Shown here: positions 32,730-41,371 of the stretch, piece by piece
Layout: each line of letters starts with the position of its first letter
Numbering within the stretch: the stretch's first letter is position 1
From: Bin18 sp965200355
GTDB taxonomy: Bacteria; Desulfobacterota; Binatia; Bin18
Direction: 5' to 3'
Length of the DNA stretch: 64,000 bases
Assembly: GCA_965200355.1 (NCBI GenBank)
Contig: OZ241351.1
Location: 1,488,001 to 1,552,000, forward strand
Notes under the pieces: model-generated
Seen by the model: only the letters and a program-made list of their open reading frames with translations
Databases searched by the model: none
What the model was told of the DNA's origin: nothing
Program-made: the position numbers and the translations under genes

Positions 32730-34424
32730 CTATCGGCTCTCGCCCATAGTCTCCAGGGTCATAAGCTGGATGATGTCGTTGCTGGTGACCGCGCCCAAAA
32801 ACTTGCCCGACTCCCTTTCCACAACGGGCAGGACGGAAAGAGAACACTCTGACATCCGTTGCAGCACGTCCTCGACTTGCTCATCAGGCCAGGCCAATGG
32901 GGGTTGGCGGCGGACCACCGCGTTGAGCGGGGTCTTGCCCCAAGCGTCCTGGGGCAGGTAGCGGAGCATTTCCAGGGACACAATCCCGACCAGCCCGCCC
33001 TTGTCTGCCACGACGTAGTGGTGCTGGTGCGGAACGATCCACTGCTCCATGAAATCACGCACCGTGACCGCCGGCCCAGCATACCGAGACGCGCGGTCCA
33101 GAATGTCGTCAATTTTGATATCTTCCAGGGCGAAGCGGGCGACACTCAACGGAATATCGTCGAGTTGGGCTGGCAAGTCCGTCCGGCGGCTGGCCCGGCT
33201 GACCGCGAAGTTAATCACCCCCGGCATGAACAGGATGTAGCAGAACATGACCAGCACCAGAAAGGAGAACACCACCTCGTCAATGATGCCAGAATCCCAC
33301 ATCACCAGCAGCAGCGCGATTTCCGCCACGCCCTTGCCCATCAGCCCGGTGGCCACGGCGTAGGGAACGACGAGGCGGGACACGTAAGCGCCGATAAAAG
33401 CGCCGGTGAAGTTGCCGAACAAGGGGATGAGCGCCAAGCCGGCCATAGCCCCCAGCGGCAGGGTTGCGAAGGTAAAGCTGAAGCTCAACCCAGCCGAAGC
33501 AAAAAAGAGCGGCACGAAAAACCCCTCGGCCACGCTGCGAATCCCTGGGATGATCTCCCGCCGCACCTGATAGGACAGGCCCGACAGCGACGCCCCGAAC
33601 AGGAGCGCCCCCAGCGAGCCGTGGAGCCCCACCACTTCCGCGCCGTAGATGGTCAGGAAGAGCAGGCCCAGCAGCAGACCCAAGGAGAGCTGCGGCACCC
33701 GGATCACCCGCTGCAAGAGCGCCACCGCCGGCGGCAGCACCCGCGACGATAAGACCCAGCACACCACCGAAAAAGCGGCCACTTTGCCCAGCAAAATCAG
33801 GATGCCGACGGGCGAAACCTGGTGGGCGTGTTCGCCGATGCTGAAGCCGACCAGCAGCAGGGCAATCAACTCGGCGATAATCACCACCGTGAAAATTTGC
33901 AGGCCAACCGGCTGTTTCAGGTGTCCGCCGTCCGTCAGCACTTTGGCCACAATGCCCAGACTGGTCATCGACAGCACGCCGGCCAGGGCCAGCGCCTCGG
34001 TGAAATTCAGTTGCAGTCCGAAATCGAAAACAAAATCGGTCGTGACTAGCATCGAAATGCCGAGTGACACAATGACGGACAGGATGGCAGCGAGAAAGTA
34101 ATGGCCTCTGAGGGAGGCCATGAAACTGGAAATATCCACCTCGTCCAGGCCAATCAGGAAAAAGAAGATGAACACCCCCAGCGTCAAAATCAATTCGAGG
34201 TGGAGCGACGGCTCAATCCACCACACGCCGGTCAATTCCATGATCGGCCCAAGAAACATCCCTGCCGCGGCATAGGCGACGATGGAGCTTAAGCGCAGCC
34301 GGCGAAACACGCCCTCGGCCAACTTGGTCACGATGATGAGCATCCCGAGCGTCAACAGCGAATGGTGGAGTTCGTGCGCGGGCTCAACGGCGCTGGACAG
34401 ATCGGCTATCTCTTGGAGGGACAT
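32730..34424 (-). CDS. CPA2-family cation/proton antiporter with C-terminal CBS pair
   Basis: 564 residues from an ATG with a GAGAAG-type RBS. About 12 membrane helices of the Kef/NapA type (LLTLGMLIIVTKLAEGVFRRL; GVLSMTSLGIVAKVL, where the family has its ion-binding helix), followed by a soluble tail with two CBS repeats at about 425-555 (VRDFMEQWIVPHQ; VLPVVERESGKFLGAVTSNDI). CBS domains usually sense adenine nucleotides or ionic strength, so transport is probably gated. It should exchange K+ or Na+ for protons in the inner membrane. Confidence 0.9.
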   Translation of the reverse strand: MSLQEIADLSSAVEPAHELHHSLLTLGMLIIVTKLAEGVFRRLRLSSIVAYAAAGMFLGPIMELTGVWWIEPSLHLELILTLGVFIFFFLIGLDEVDISSFMASLRGHYFLAAILSVIVSLGISMLVTTDFVFDFGLQLNFTEALALAGVLSMTSLGIVAKVLTDGGHLKQPVGLQIFTVVIIAELIALLLVGFSIGEHAHQVSPVGILILLGKVAAFSVVCWVLSSRVLPPAVALLQRVIRVPQLSLGLLLGLLFLTIYGAEVVGLHGSLGALLFGASLSGLSYQVRREIIPGIRSVAEGFFVPLFFASAGLSFSFTFATLPLGAMAGLALIPLFGNFTGAFIGAYVSRLVVPYAVATGLMGKGVAEIALLLVMWDSGIIDEVVFSFLVLVMFCYILFMPGVINFAVSRASRRTDLPAQLDDIPLSVARFALEDIKIDDILDRASRYAGPAVTVRDFMEQWIVPHQHHYVVADKGGLVGIVSLEMLRYLPQDAWGKTPLNAVVRRQPPLAWPDEQVEDVLQRMSECSLSVLPVVERESGKFLGAVTSNDIIQLMTLETMGESR

Positions 34425-34627
34425 CTTGCGCTTCTCCGTTCTCCCGGAGCGTGGTTGCCACGGCCGGTTGAACCATACGCTGTGCCTGTGGTGTTCGCAA
34501 TCGCCGTTTCTGGTGTCTTTCTTGTCTGGTGTCTTTCTTGAAAAGCGGCAGATGTTTCCGTACTGTAGGCTGGACACGTCTATACGGAACCCCCCGCCCC
34601 GACTGGAACGGGAAACGGAGAGCAATA

Positions 34628-35782
34628 ATGCAAGATATACCGGCAGGGATTATTTCAGCCGACGGCCATGTATGTGAGCCGGCCAATTGTTATACCGACT
34701 ATATCGAGCCCCAATACCGGGATATCGCCCCGCGTATCGTGGCCCAACCGGACGGCACGGACGCCTTTGTCGTCCACGGCATGAAGCGGCCGATTCCCCT
34801 GGGCTTTATTGACGGGGCCGGTTTTACGGTCACGGAACGCAACCGCCGCGCGAAAAAAATCCGGTTCCCGGATATTCGCCAGGGAGCCTATGGCGGCCAG
34901 GCGCGGATTCCGTATATGGACCAGGATGGCATTGCCGCGGAAGTCATCTACGCCTCCATTGGCATGGGCCTGTGTATGCACCGCGACCCGGACTATAAGA
35001 ACGCCTGTATGCGGGCCTATAACCGCTGGCTCCAGGCCATGTGCAGCGAAGCCCCAAACCGTATCCTGGGTCTGGCCCAGACCGCGGTCTTGAGCGTGGA
35101 CAGCGCAATTGAGGATTTTCGGCGCGCCAAGGACATGGGCATGGTCGGCATGATGATGCCGGGTCGGCCCATTTACGCAGACTATGACCACACCGACTAC
35201 GACGCCCTGTGGGAGTGTGCCACCGACCTGGGCCTGCCCCTCTGTTTTCATATTCTGACCTCGCGCGACGGCAGCCTGAATATGCCGCACCGCGGCCATG
35301 AGATGAATAATTTTCTGGGCATTATCCGGGCCGTCCAGGACGTTGTTGGCCTAATGGTTCTGGGGGGCGTTTTTGAGCGTCACCCGGACTTGAAGCTGGT
35401 CTGTGCCGAGGGCGACGCCGGCTGGATGCCGCACTATATGTACCGCATGGACCACGCCGCCAAGATCAACGCCGAGGGCGGGATTATTGACGGCCTGTCA
35501 CAACTGCCCAGCGAGTATATCAAGAGCAATGTCTGGATGACCTTCCAGGACGATCCGACCGCATTTCATGCGGTCGATATCATGCCGCACCAGCAGTTGT
35601 TGTGGGCCAGTGATTTTCCGCATACGGATTCCACTTGGCCGGGCTCCCAGCAATTACTGGCCGACCACGCGGCCCATATCACCGAGGAACAACGCCAGGA
35701 CATCATGCGGGAGAATGCCGCCCGGTTGTTCAACCTGCCGGCGGGAGAGAAGTCGTGGCGGATGCACGCGGCCCCGGCGTAG
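34628..35782 (+). CDS. Amidohydrolase-2 family metal-dependent hydrolase
   Basis: 384 residues, RBS GGAGAG, divergent from the antiporter gene. Metal motif D-G-H-V-C-E at residues 11-16 (SADGHVCEP). Further blocks are YMDQDGIAAEVIYASIG, LCFHILTS (His) and WASDFPHTDSTWPGSQ (Asp). Same superfamily and C-terminal layout as the 18271-19395 protein, with different flanks. The reaction is probably decarboxylation or C-C hydrolysis of a ring-derived acid. Its 3' end abuts a truncated vapC on the opposite strand. Confidence 0.88.
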   Translation: MQDIPAGIISADGHVCEPANCYTDYIEPQYRDIAPRIVAQPDGTDAFVVHGMKRPIPLGFIDGAGFTVTERNRRAKKIRFPDIRQGAYGGQARIPYMDQDGIAAEVIYASIGMGLCMHRDPDYKNACMRAYNRWLQAMCSEAPNRILGLAQTAVLSVDSAIEDFRRAKDMGMVGMMMPGRPIYADYDHTDYDALWECATDLGLPLCFHILTSRDGSLNMPHRGHEMNNFLGIIRAVQDVVGLMVLGGVFERHPDLKLVCAEGDAGWMPHYMYRMDHAAKINAEGGIIDGLSQLPSEYIKSNVWMTFQDDPTAFHAVDIMPHQQLLWASDFPHTDSTWPGSQQLLADHAAHITEEQRQDIMRENAARLFNLPAGEKSWRMHAAPA

Positions 35783-35783
35783 G

Positions 35784-36036
35784 GGGGCAGTGCTCATCTC
35801 CGAGGCGGTCTTCCGCAAGGATCTGGGCGAGCGCAACCGAGGTATCGAGGGAGATCACCGTTCGTTTCTATCGGCGTCCAGTTCGCCAAGAAGAGTACGG
35901 AGCGGCGCAACCCGCTCTGGAGTCGGAGGCTCCCCCGTGGCGGGAAGCGTTGGCAGTGTCAGCCATCCCTTGCGTGCGGCCTCGGCCAACATCCTCATGC
36001 GCGGAAAAGTAGCGACCAGAAGCGCCCCGGTCAAAC
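35784..36036 (-). pseudogene. VapBC toxin-antitoxin remnant, truncated at both ends
   Basis: Reading the minus strand, the C-terminal half of a Phd/VapB-type antitoxin is recognisable (LAEAARKGWLTLPTLP, then PLRTLLGELDADR), ending with a TGA at 35855-35857. A GTG at 35858 overlaps that stop and starts a PIN-domain toxin (VISLDTSVALAQILAEDR), the usual VapB-VapC coupling. The toxin loses homology after about 20 residues, near the end of the convergent amidohydrolase gene. The antitoxin lacks its 5' half. This accounts for most of the otherwise empty stretch after the amidohydrolase gene. Confidence 0.6.
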
Positions 36037-36052
36037 CGCGTCCACAAGAAAA

Positions 36053-36121
36053 ACCCTCACCCTAGCCCTCTCCCAGCGGGAGAGGGGATAGAGCGCAGGG
36101 GCAACCCCCTGTGGTTGCCCG
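36053..36121. repeat. REP-like direct repeat, left of MazEF
   Basis: Contains CCCTCACC, CTCTCCCAGCGGGAGAGG and GGGGCAACCCCCTGTGGTTGCCC. An almost identical unit lies at 36702-36764, so the MazEF pair sits between two direct repeats about 65 bases long. The same motifs recur singly at other intergenic sites in the window. Confidence 0.85.
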
Positions 36122-36129
36122 GCCTCCCT

Positions 36130-36480
36130 CTATGGAGTTTGGCTCCCAAGAATGTCATGCAAAATTTCTTGGAGAGTCTTCTGATCCCGCTCCCCTAAGC
36201 GGCCCAACTTCTTGAGGATAAGCGTTTTTTCGATAGTGGCCAGTACTGGCTTGATGATGGACGGTTTCAAGAGACCGGCTGCTTTCCAGCCCACAATAGG
36301 GGCATCTCCCAGCGTAGAGGTTGGTCTGACCTGACTGGTGATTGCAATAATGATGAGGTCAGGTCGATCTTGGTTATAAGCAGATGAACTCACTACTGCT
36401 GCCGGACGCTGTTTACTTGTGGTCTGGTCCGTAAAAGGAAAAGGCGCGAGGATGATGTCTCTGAACTCATAGTTGGTCAT
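36130..36480 (-). CDS. mazF: MazF/PemK-family mRNA interferase toxin
   Basis: 116 residues from the ATG at 36480, which lies inside the antitoxin gene (14-base overlap). PemK/MazF fold: an FRDIILAPFPFTDQ start, then RPAAVVSS (active-site Arg region), DLIIIAITSQ (Thr/Ser-containing strand) and LKPSIIKPVLATIEKTLI. MazF toxins cleave single-stranded mRNA at short motifs. All family blocks are intact, so this pair, unlike most TA genes here, could be functional. It lies between two direct repeats. Confidence 0.88.
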   Translation of the reverse strand: MTNYEFRDIILAPFPFTDQTTSKQRPAAVVSSSAYNQDRPDLIIIAITSQVRPTSTLGDAPIVGWKAAGLLKPSIIKPVLATIEKTLILKKLGRLGERDQKTLQEILHDILGSQTP

Positions 36481-36676
36481 AGTCGGCGTCGTCTGGATTG
36501 TCCCAGACGCGGGCAAAGGCTGACTCGGATAACTTGGTCGCGGCTTGGCTCAGGCGACGGTCGGCGTCACGCTGACAGAGGCAATCGACAAAGGCTTCGA
36601 CCTCGGAGACTTTCGCCGGGGGGAGGAGCCGGATTTTCTCAACCAGCTCCCGAACACGCGCATCATCAATAGCCAT
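36467..36676 (-). CDS. Antitoxin of the MazF/PemK pair
   Basis: 69 residues. The ATG at 36676 is preferred over the GTG two codons upstream because GGGAGAGG is spaced five bases from it. The sequence is helical with LVEKIRLLPPAKVSEVEAFVD near the N-terminus, a pattern seen in antitoxins that pair with PemK-like toxins, and an acidic C-terminus (NPDDADYDQL) suited to masking a basic toxin. It overlaps the toxin start, so the two are translationally coupled. The assignment rests on context plus this pattern. Confidence 0.75.
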   Translation of the reverse strand: MAIDDARVRELVEKIRLLPPAKVSEVEAFVDCLCQRDADRRLSQAATKLSESAFARVWDNPDDADYDQL

Positions 36677-36701
36677 GTGCACCTCTCCCCTGTGTCAAAG
36701 G

Positions 36702-36764
36702 ACCCTCACCCTCTCCCAGCGGGAGAGGGGATAGAATGTAGGGGCAACCCCCTGTGGTTGCCCC
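36702..36764. repeat. REP-like direct repeat, right of MazEF
   Basis: Second copy of the repeat at 36053-36121 (ACCCTCACCCTCTCCCAGC, GGGGATAGA, GGGGCAACCCCCTGTGGTTG). It lacks a few bases of the left copy. It follows the antitoxin gene start and precedes the LLM gene end. Confidence 0.85.
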
Positions 36765-36785
36765 GGCGATGGGGGGCAAGCCGCC

Positions 36786-38129
36786 TTACGCCTTCGGCTG
36801 CATCCCAAGGTCTACCAGCGGGGTGCGGTCCACGACGGGCAGGCGTTTTGTGCCGGGGGTGAGGGTGACGGAACCCGGTACGCGGGTGAACTGATCAACC
36901 AGGTCGATTTCCTTGGCGTATGCTTTGACCGCGGGAATAACCTCCTGGCCCATCAGACGGATGCTGTTCATCCGGTCTCGGTTGCCGACCGGCCCCTGTA
37001 CCTGGAAGCAGGCGAAGGTGCCTGGCCGCAATACGCGGATCATGGTTTTGATTTTCTCAATGACCGTCTTGGGCGAGCCGACAATCATCAGGTAATCGTC
37101 TTGGGCGCGCTTATACGACTTCTCCAGCTTTTGGCGGACCTCATCCAGGTTGGTGCTCTTCTTTTTCTTGCGGCCCTGTTGGGCCTCCTTGAGCCGGTCC
37201 GAATCCACCCCGACCCAGCCCCCGCTCGGACGTTGGGCCAGCAGCCGAATGGCGTTTTTGGAATTATAGCCCGGCGGCAGGGTATGTTCGGGACGGGAAA
37301 AGGCACTCGCGCCGCCGCCCCAGACAAACCCTTTGCCCAACTCCTGCGCTTTTTCGTCCGTGTCCGCACAGAACACGCCAATCAGATAGGCAAAGTTTTC
37401 CGTCCCGGCCTGATAGCCGTTCTCCGCCGCGGTATCAGCGTAATAGTCCAGCAAATCGCAGGTCGGGCTCAGGGCCGTCACCAGGGCCAGATAGGGATAA
37501 TTATGCTGGGCCGCCCAGTGGACCGTCTCCGGGCTGAGTACCCCCGGGATCCACATTTGCGGATGCGGCTTCTGATAGGGCAAGGCCCACGGGTTCACAT
37601 GCCGATAGTGAAAATGCTTGCCCTCATAGCGCCACGGCCCCGGCTTGGTCCACGCCTGTACGATGAAGTCGTGGGCTTCGTTGAACATCTCCCGGTTATA
37701 GGCCGGGTTGGCGTTATTGAAGAACTGCTCGCTGCCGGCCCCCCGCACCCAGCCGGTAACGAGCCGCCCGCGCGAAATCAGATCAATCTCGGCTAACTCT
37801 TCGGCCATCCGCAGCGGATGCTTGAGCACTGGCAGGGGATTGCCGATCAAGACGATCTTGGCTTTGCTGGTAATGCGGGCCAGAATAGCGGCTTCGACGT
37901 TCATCACTGAGCCCATGCAGAAGGGGTTGCCGTGGTGCTCGTTGAGCATGAGGGCGTCAAAGCCGACTTCTTCGGCATAGCAGTATTCATCCAGAAAAAA
38001 ATTATAGTCATCCGCCGCCTTTTCGCGGTCAAAACGTGCGTTGGGCAGGGCAAAAAACCCCCGGTGCTCAAGCACCTCGTCTTCGCTGACCCAGCGATAC
38101 GGCCGCTCAGTAAAATAGCCAAACAGCAT
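36786..38129 (-). CDS. LLM-class flavin-dependent monooxygenase, paralogue
   Basis: 447 residues, RBS AGGAGAG. It parallels the 13975-15324 protein block by block: FDALMLNEHHGNPF, RMAEELAEIDLISRGRLVTGW, RGAGSEQFFNNANPAYNRE, GKHFHYRHVNPWALP, MWIPGVLSPETV. A basic insertion (QQGRKKKKS) near residue 325 is not in the other copy. It is expected to use reduced flavin to hydroxylate or cleave an organic substrate. It is downstream of a methyltransferase gene on the same strand. Confidence 0.9.
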   Translation of the reverse strand: MLFGYFTERPYRWVSEDEVLEHRGFFALPNARFDREKAADDYNFFLDEYCYAEEVGFDALMLNEHHGNPFCMGSVMNVEAAILARITSKAKIVLIGNPLPVLKHPLRMAEELAEIDLISRGRLVTGWVRGAGSEQFFNNANPAYNREMFNEAHDFIVQAWTKPGPWRYEGKHFHYRHVNPWALPYQKPHPQMWIPGVLSPETVHWAAQHNYPYLALVTALSPTCDLLDYYADTAAENGYQAGTENFAYLIGVFCADTDEKAQELGKGFVWGGGASAFSRPEHTLPPGYNSKNAIRLLAQRPSGGWVGVDSDRLKEAQQGRKKKKSTNLDEVRQKLEKSYKRAQDDYLMIVGSPKTVIEKIKTMIRVLRPGTFACFQVQGPVGNRDRMNSIRLMGQEVIPAVKAYAKEIDLVDQFTRVPGSVTLTPGTKRLPVVDRTPLVDLGMQPKA

Positions 38130-38227
38130 ACCCGTCTCTCCTTTTTTGTCCGAGTCTTGCAGGGCACTGTACTGGAAGTTTGGGCCGCTGAAAAGACACG
38201 GCTGCCTCGGACCCGAGCCGCCCTGGG

Positions 38228-38974
38228 CTAGGCCGCCTGGGGCTTAAAGCCGCCAAAAATCGCAAAATTCAGAAACTTCCAGTAGCAGTCCACCAGCGTA
38301 AAGCCAGCCTCCCGCCACCAGTCCAGTTGCGGCTCCAGCGGCGCGATGTGGCTGGGCTGCCCCGTGGGACGCGGCAGGGCGGTGCGTATCTGGCGAATTG
38401 CTTCGAGCGAGTGCTGCTCGCCAGTCCGTTCCCGGACCTGCTGCTGAATCACGCGGTCGGCCAAGGGCGCAAACTGCTCGCGTAATGCCGGGTCGCCGGC
38501 AACCACGTCATTGTTGATAAACAGGCCGCCGGGCTGGAGCAGGCTGAACACCTCGGCGCATAATTGGCTTTTCCGATGGTCGGTCAGATGGTGCAGCGCA
38601 ATGGCTGAGACTGCGGCATGAAACGGACCGGGCAGGTCCGTATGCCAAGTGGGGTCAGCCAGGTCGCGCAGAAAAAATTCGACCTGCGAGCCATAGTCAG
38701 CCAAGTACGGCGCAGCATGACCGTGCATGGCCGGCGAGCCGTCCAGCCAAGCCACGCTGGCGTGTGGATACCGGGAAAGCACCGTCGCTGTGACCGCCCC
38801 ATAGCCGGCGCCCAAATCGAGCACACGAATCGGGGTCTCAGCCGACCACGGGAAAAGGTCAAGCACGGTCGTGAGTTGCTCAGCGCGCTTCGGAATCAAG
38901 AACGCGCTGCGCTGAACAAAATAATCCACTTTGTCTTGGTCTCCCCAGCCACACAGGGTATCCGGCTCGGTCAT
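38228..38974 (-). CDS. Class I SAM-dependent methyltransferase
   Basis: 248 residues. AdoMet-binding motif I is VLDLGAGYGAVT at about residues 51-62, with acidic motif II in VAWLDGSPAM and motif IV/post-I around AVSAIALHHLTD. The C-terminal part (LDWWREAGFTLVDCYWKFLNFAIFGG) resembles small-molecule methyltransferases related to CmoA or UbiE. Substrate not predictable. The gene is 98 bases upstream of the LLM gene, with no clear terminator between. Confidence 0.87.
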   Translation of the reverse strand: MTEPDTLCGWGDQDKVDYFVQRSAFLIPKRAEQLTTVLDLFPWSAETPIRVLDLGAGYGAVTATVLSRYPHASVAWLDGSPAMHGHAAPYLADYGSQVEFFLRDLADPTWHTDLPGPFHAAVSAIALHHLTDHRKSQLCAEVFSLLQPGGLFINNDVVAGDPALREQFAPLADRVIQQQVRERTGEQHSLEAIRQIRTALPRPTGQPSHIAPLEPQLDWWREAGFTLVDCYWKFLNFAIFGGFKPQAA

Positions 38975-39124
38975 GGGTGGGCCTCCCGTGTCATCTCGAC
39001 CTGAATTTCCTCCCCCATAGCAGCCTGCCTGGCACTGTCAATATGACGGACATGGGGATTGTCACCTGGAATGTGGTATGTGTGACCACCACTAGGATTG
39101 ACCTATCTGAGGAGGAGACGACTC

Positions 39125-39394
39125 ATGGCGACGATGGACGACCCCGCGCACCCTGGCGAAAGCCTGCGGGATGCAATGCTGGCCGCTGGCTGGACCGTGA
39201 CCGAGACGGCCGCCAAGCTGGGCTGTACCCGGCAAACGTTCTCGCGGCTGCTGAATGGCCGCACCGGCGTCTCGCCGGCGATGGCGTTGGCTTTGGAACG
39301 CCTTGGGTGGAGCAATGCCGCGTTCTGGGTCCGACGCCAGGCGCAGTACGACTTGGCCCAAGAGCGGTTGCGTCAGAAGAGGCCGGCCGCGTGA
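39125..39394 (+). CDS. higA: HigA-family antitoxin (XRE helix-turn-helix), orphan
   Basis: 89 residues from an ATG preceded by GAGGAGGAG. The HigA signature is clear: DPAHPGESLRDAMLAAGWTV, then the HTH TETAAKLGCTRQTFSRLLNG and ALALERLGWSNAAFWVRRQ. HigA represses its own operon and neutralises HigB, which is normally encoded just upstream. The ~150 bases upstream do not encode a HigB-like protein, so the antitoxin appears to have lost its toxin. Confidence 0.85.
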   Translation: MATMDDPAHPGESLRDAMLAAGWTVTETAAKLGCTRQTFSRLLNGRTGVSPAMALALERLGWSNAAFWVRRQAQYDLAQERLRQKRPAA

Positions 39395-39446
39395 CAGGCC
39401 GGGCAGCGCCTCACGCGAGCGGAGCCACAATCCGGTAGAGAGACCC

Positions 39447-39651
39447 TTGACATACAGCTAGAACGTATTTACAAAACATCCTCCCACGCAGACGGTATGT
39501 ACCAGCCCGCCTTGAAGTGCTGTCCTCATTTGAGTCTGAGTACCCGCATTTGCCAAGCTAAGTATCTGATTTTTCAAGTCTATAAGAACTCAAGGTGTCC
39601 GAATGAGAACAGGATCCCCTTGACATACAGTTAGAATGTATGCACAAGACA
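39447..39651 (+). promoter_or_regulatory. Two copies of a TTGACA promoter/operator-like sequence before cpaC
   Basis: TTGACATACAGCTAGAACG starts at 39447 and TTGACATACAGTTAGAATG at 39620, 173 bases apart. Each has a consensus -35 hexamer. In the second, CATACA and TGTATG form a 6-bp inverted repeat around a 7-base spacer, which looks like an operator overlapping the promoter. The second copy lies over the first possible ATG of cpaC. No protein gene is evident between 39395 and 39640. The -10 elements are not clear. Confidence 0.45.
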
Positions 39652-41280
39652 GTTTCCCATCCCCCGCCCGTTGGGATGGGAGAAGCGGCCACAGTTCCCC
39701 CTCCCTCTGGGAGGGGGCTAGGGAGAGGGTCCTCTCCCGTGGACGAGGCAGAAAGCACGGCTGCCACTATTCCCAGCCCTCCCCCAGCGGACGAGGCAGA
39801 AGCCGCACTAGACCCGCCCCCCACGGACCAGCCTGTCCTGCCTTTCGCCGCCGCGCCCCCCGCACCCCCCGCCGCGCCGCCGGCGGTTGAGCCCACCGCT
39901 ACAAGCCCTCACCCCGACCCTCTCCCAGAGGGAGAGGGAGAAGGCGTGCCTGCCGCGCCGGCGGAGTCGCCCCTGGGAGCGCGGGCATCTTGCCCGCCGG
40001 GAAGCAGGCCGGAAGCCTGCGCTCCCAGGGAGGAGCCACCTCCCCAACTCCCGGTCCTCCCGGCCTCGGTGCAGATTCCTGTCTCTCAGAGTCGGCTCTT
40101 CCGGCTCGATACGTCGGTGGAGTCGGTCTTTGTGGCCAACCCGGACATTGCAGACATGCGCCTGATCTCGTCGAGGGTGCTGTTCGTGGTGGCTAAGGCC
40201 GTGGGCCGCACTTCAGTGGCCGTGCTCGATGCGGATAGCGCCCTGGTCGGTGAGTGGACGATTGCCACAATCCTGGATATTCAGCCGGCCCAGGCCGCCC
40301 TGGCCGGCGTGCCCACGCTCAAAAATGTGGTGGTGCGTCAACTCAACCGGGGGGTCGAACTCAGCGGCCCGGTGGCGTCTATTGCTGCGGCCGATTTGGC
40401 CCTGCGGCTGACAACGGCTGCCCTGCCCGAAGAAACGCCGGTCGAAAACCGTATCAGCGTGACAGGCAAACAGCAGGTCAACCTCGAAGTGCAGATTGCC
40501 GAAGTGCAACGCAGCGTCAGCGAAACCCTGGGCTTCAACTGGGAAGTGCTGCCGGACCTCGGCGGAGATCGCAGCCTGGGGATGCGGCTCGGGCGCTTCT
40601 TCTTTAACGAGGCGACCGGAGGATTTGTGGGGCAGAGCTTGGCCGAAGGCCAAGCCGCGGCCCTGTTTGGCAGCACCGGCATCGGCCCTGGCCGCACAAC
40701 GGTGCGGGGGCTGATAGACGCCCTGGCTACGGCCGGCTTGGCTACGGTCCTGGCGCGGCCCAATGTGACTGCGGTCTCGGGCGAGACGGCCAGTTTCTTT
40801 TCTGGGGGGGAATACCCGCTGCCCTCGGGCTTTGAGGATGGCGCGATTATTTTCGAGTACAAGAAATACGGCGTGCTGTTGGACTTTGTGCCGACGATTA
40901 TTGACAGCGGACGGATTATGCTGACCGTGCGCCCGGAAGTGTCGCAGCGTTCGGATACCGATTCGCTGACTGTGACCGGCCTTGAGATTCCGGTCATTAA
41001 TGTGCGGCGGGCCGAGACCACGGTTGAGGTCGGCGATGGCGAGTCCATTGTGATTGCCGGCTTATACCGCGACCAGAGCGAGGCGGTCGAAGCCGGTCTG
41101 CCGGTGGTCAAGGATATTCCGCTGCTGGGGATGCTGTTCGGCACGCAGTCGGTCCGCTCGAACGCGACCGAGCTGATTGTCGTGGTCACGGCGCGCCTGA
41201 CCACCGCCACGACCATGCCCCGTGCGCCCGACCGCGACCGCCAACTGCCCGGTCGCCGGATACGCGGATATCACTACTGA
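39640..41280 (+). CDS. cpaC: CpaC/RcpA-type secretin of the Tad pilus, repeat-derived N-terminus
   Basis: The open frame encodes 546 residues. From about residue 145 on it is a normal CpaC: a BON-like N-domain (RLDTSVESVFVANPDIAD), then the secretin core (QQVNLEVQIAEVQRSVSETLGFNW; LARPNVTAVSGETASFFSGGEYPLP; DIPLLGMLFGTQS; TELIVVVTARL). Secretins form the outer-membrane pore for Flp pili. The first ~140 residues are Pro/Ala-rich, have no visible signal peptide and are largely encoded by palindromic repeats (39640-40037). The real start is uncertain: ATG 39640 has no RBS, and GTG 39739 is in-frame after GGGAGAGGG. Export may therefore be lost. Confidence 0.85.
   Translation: MHKTVSHPPPVGMGEAATVPPPSGRGLGRGSSPVDEAESTAATIPSPPPADEAEAALDPPPTDQPVLPFAAAPPAPPAAPPAVEPTATSPHPDPLPEGEGEGVPAAPAESPLGARASCPPGSRPEACAPREEPPPQLPVLPASVQIPVSQSRLFRLDTSVESVFVANPDIADMRLISSRVLFVVAKAVGRTSVAVLDADSALVGEWTIATILDIQPAQAALAGVPTLKNVVVRQLNRGVELSGPVASIAAADLALRLTTAALPEETPVENRISVTGKQQVNLEVQIAEVQRSVSETLGFNWEVLPDLGGDRSLGMRLGRFFFNEATGGFVGQSLAEGQAAALFGSTGIGPGRTTVRGLIDALATAGLATVLARPNVTAVSGETASFFSGGEYPLPSGFEDGAIIFEYKKYGVLLDFVPTIIDSGRIMLTVRPEVSQRSDTDSLTVTGLEIPVINVRRAETTVEVGDGESIVIAGLYRDQSEAVEAGLPVVKDIPLLGMLFGTQSVRSNATELIVVVTARLTTATTMPRAPDRDRQLPGRRIRGYHY
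39905..40030. repeat. Two palindromic repeats translated as part of CpaC
   Basis: The first unit holds CCCTCTCCC (39918-39926) / GGGAGAGGG (39930-39938) after CCCTCACCCCGAC. The second has a perfect 12-bp inverted repeat CCCTGGGAGCGC (39971-39982) / GCGCTCCCAGGG (40019-40030) enclosing GCGGGCA/TGCCCGC. Both are intergenic-type repeats elsewhere; a relative of the second lies at 42183-42210. Here they encode HPDPLPEGEGE and LGARASCPPG-type peptides. Confidence 0.8.
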
Positions 41281-41321
41281 CGGCGCGTCGGGCGTTGTGG
41301 TCCCTGGCAACTTCGACTATG
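41195..41321. repeat. cpaC 3'-end direct repeat, copy 1
   Basis: The last ~86 bases of cpaC and ~40 bases beyond recur at 42230-42357 with only a handful of differences. The copies bracket a DUF4258/HTH toxin-antitoxin cassette. The intact gene end belongs to this copy. Confidence 0.9.
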
Positions 41322-41371
41322 CCTAGCAAAGCCTTCACGAGAGTGGTTCATACTCTTGATAGCTCATAAGT

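Noticed and set aside
36053..36764. Direct repeats as a CRISPR array
   Set aside because: Only two copies about 600 bases apart with genes between; they belong to a dispersed REP class.
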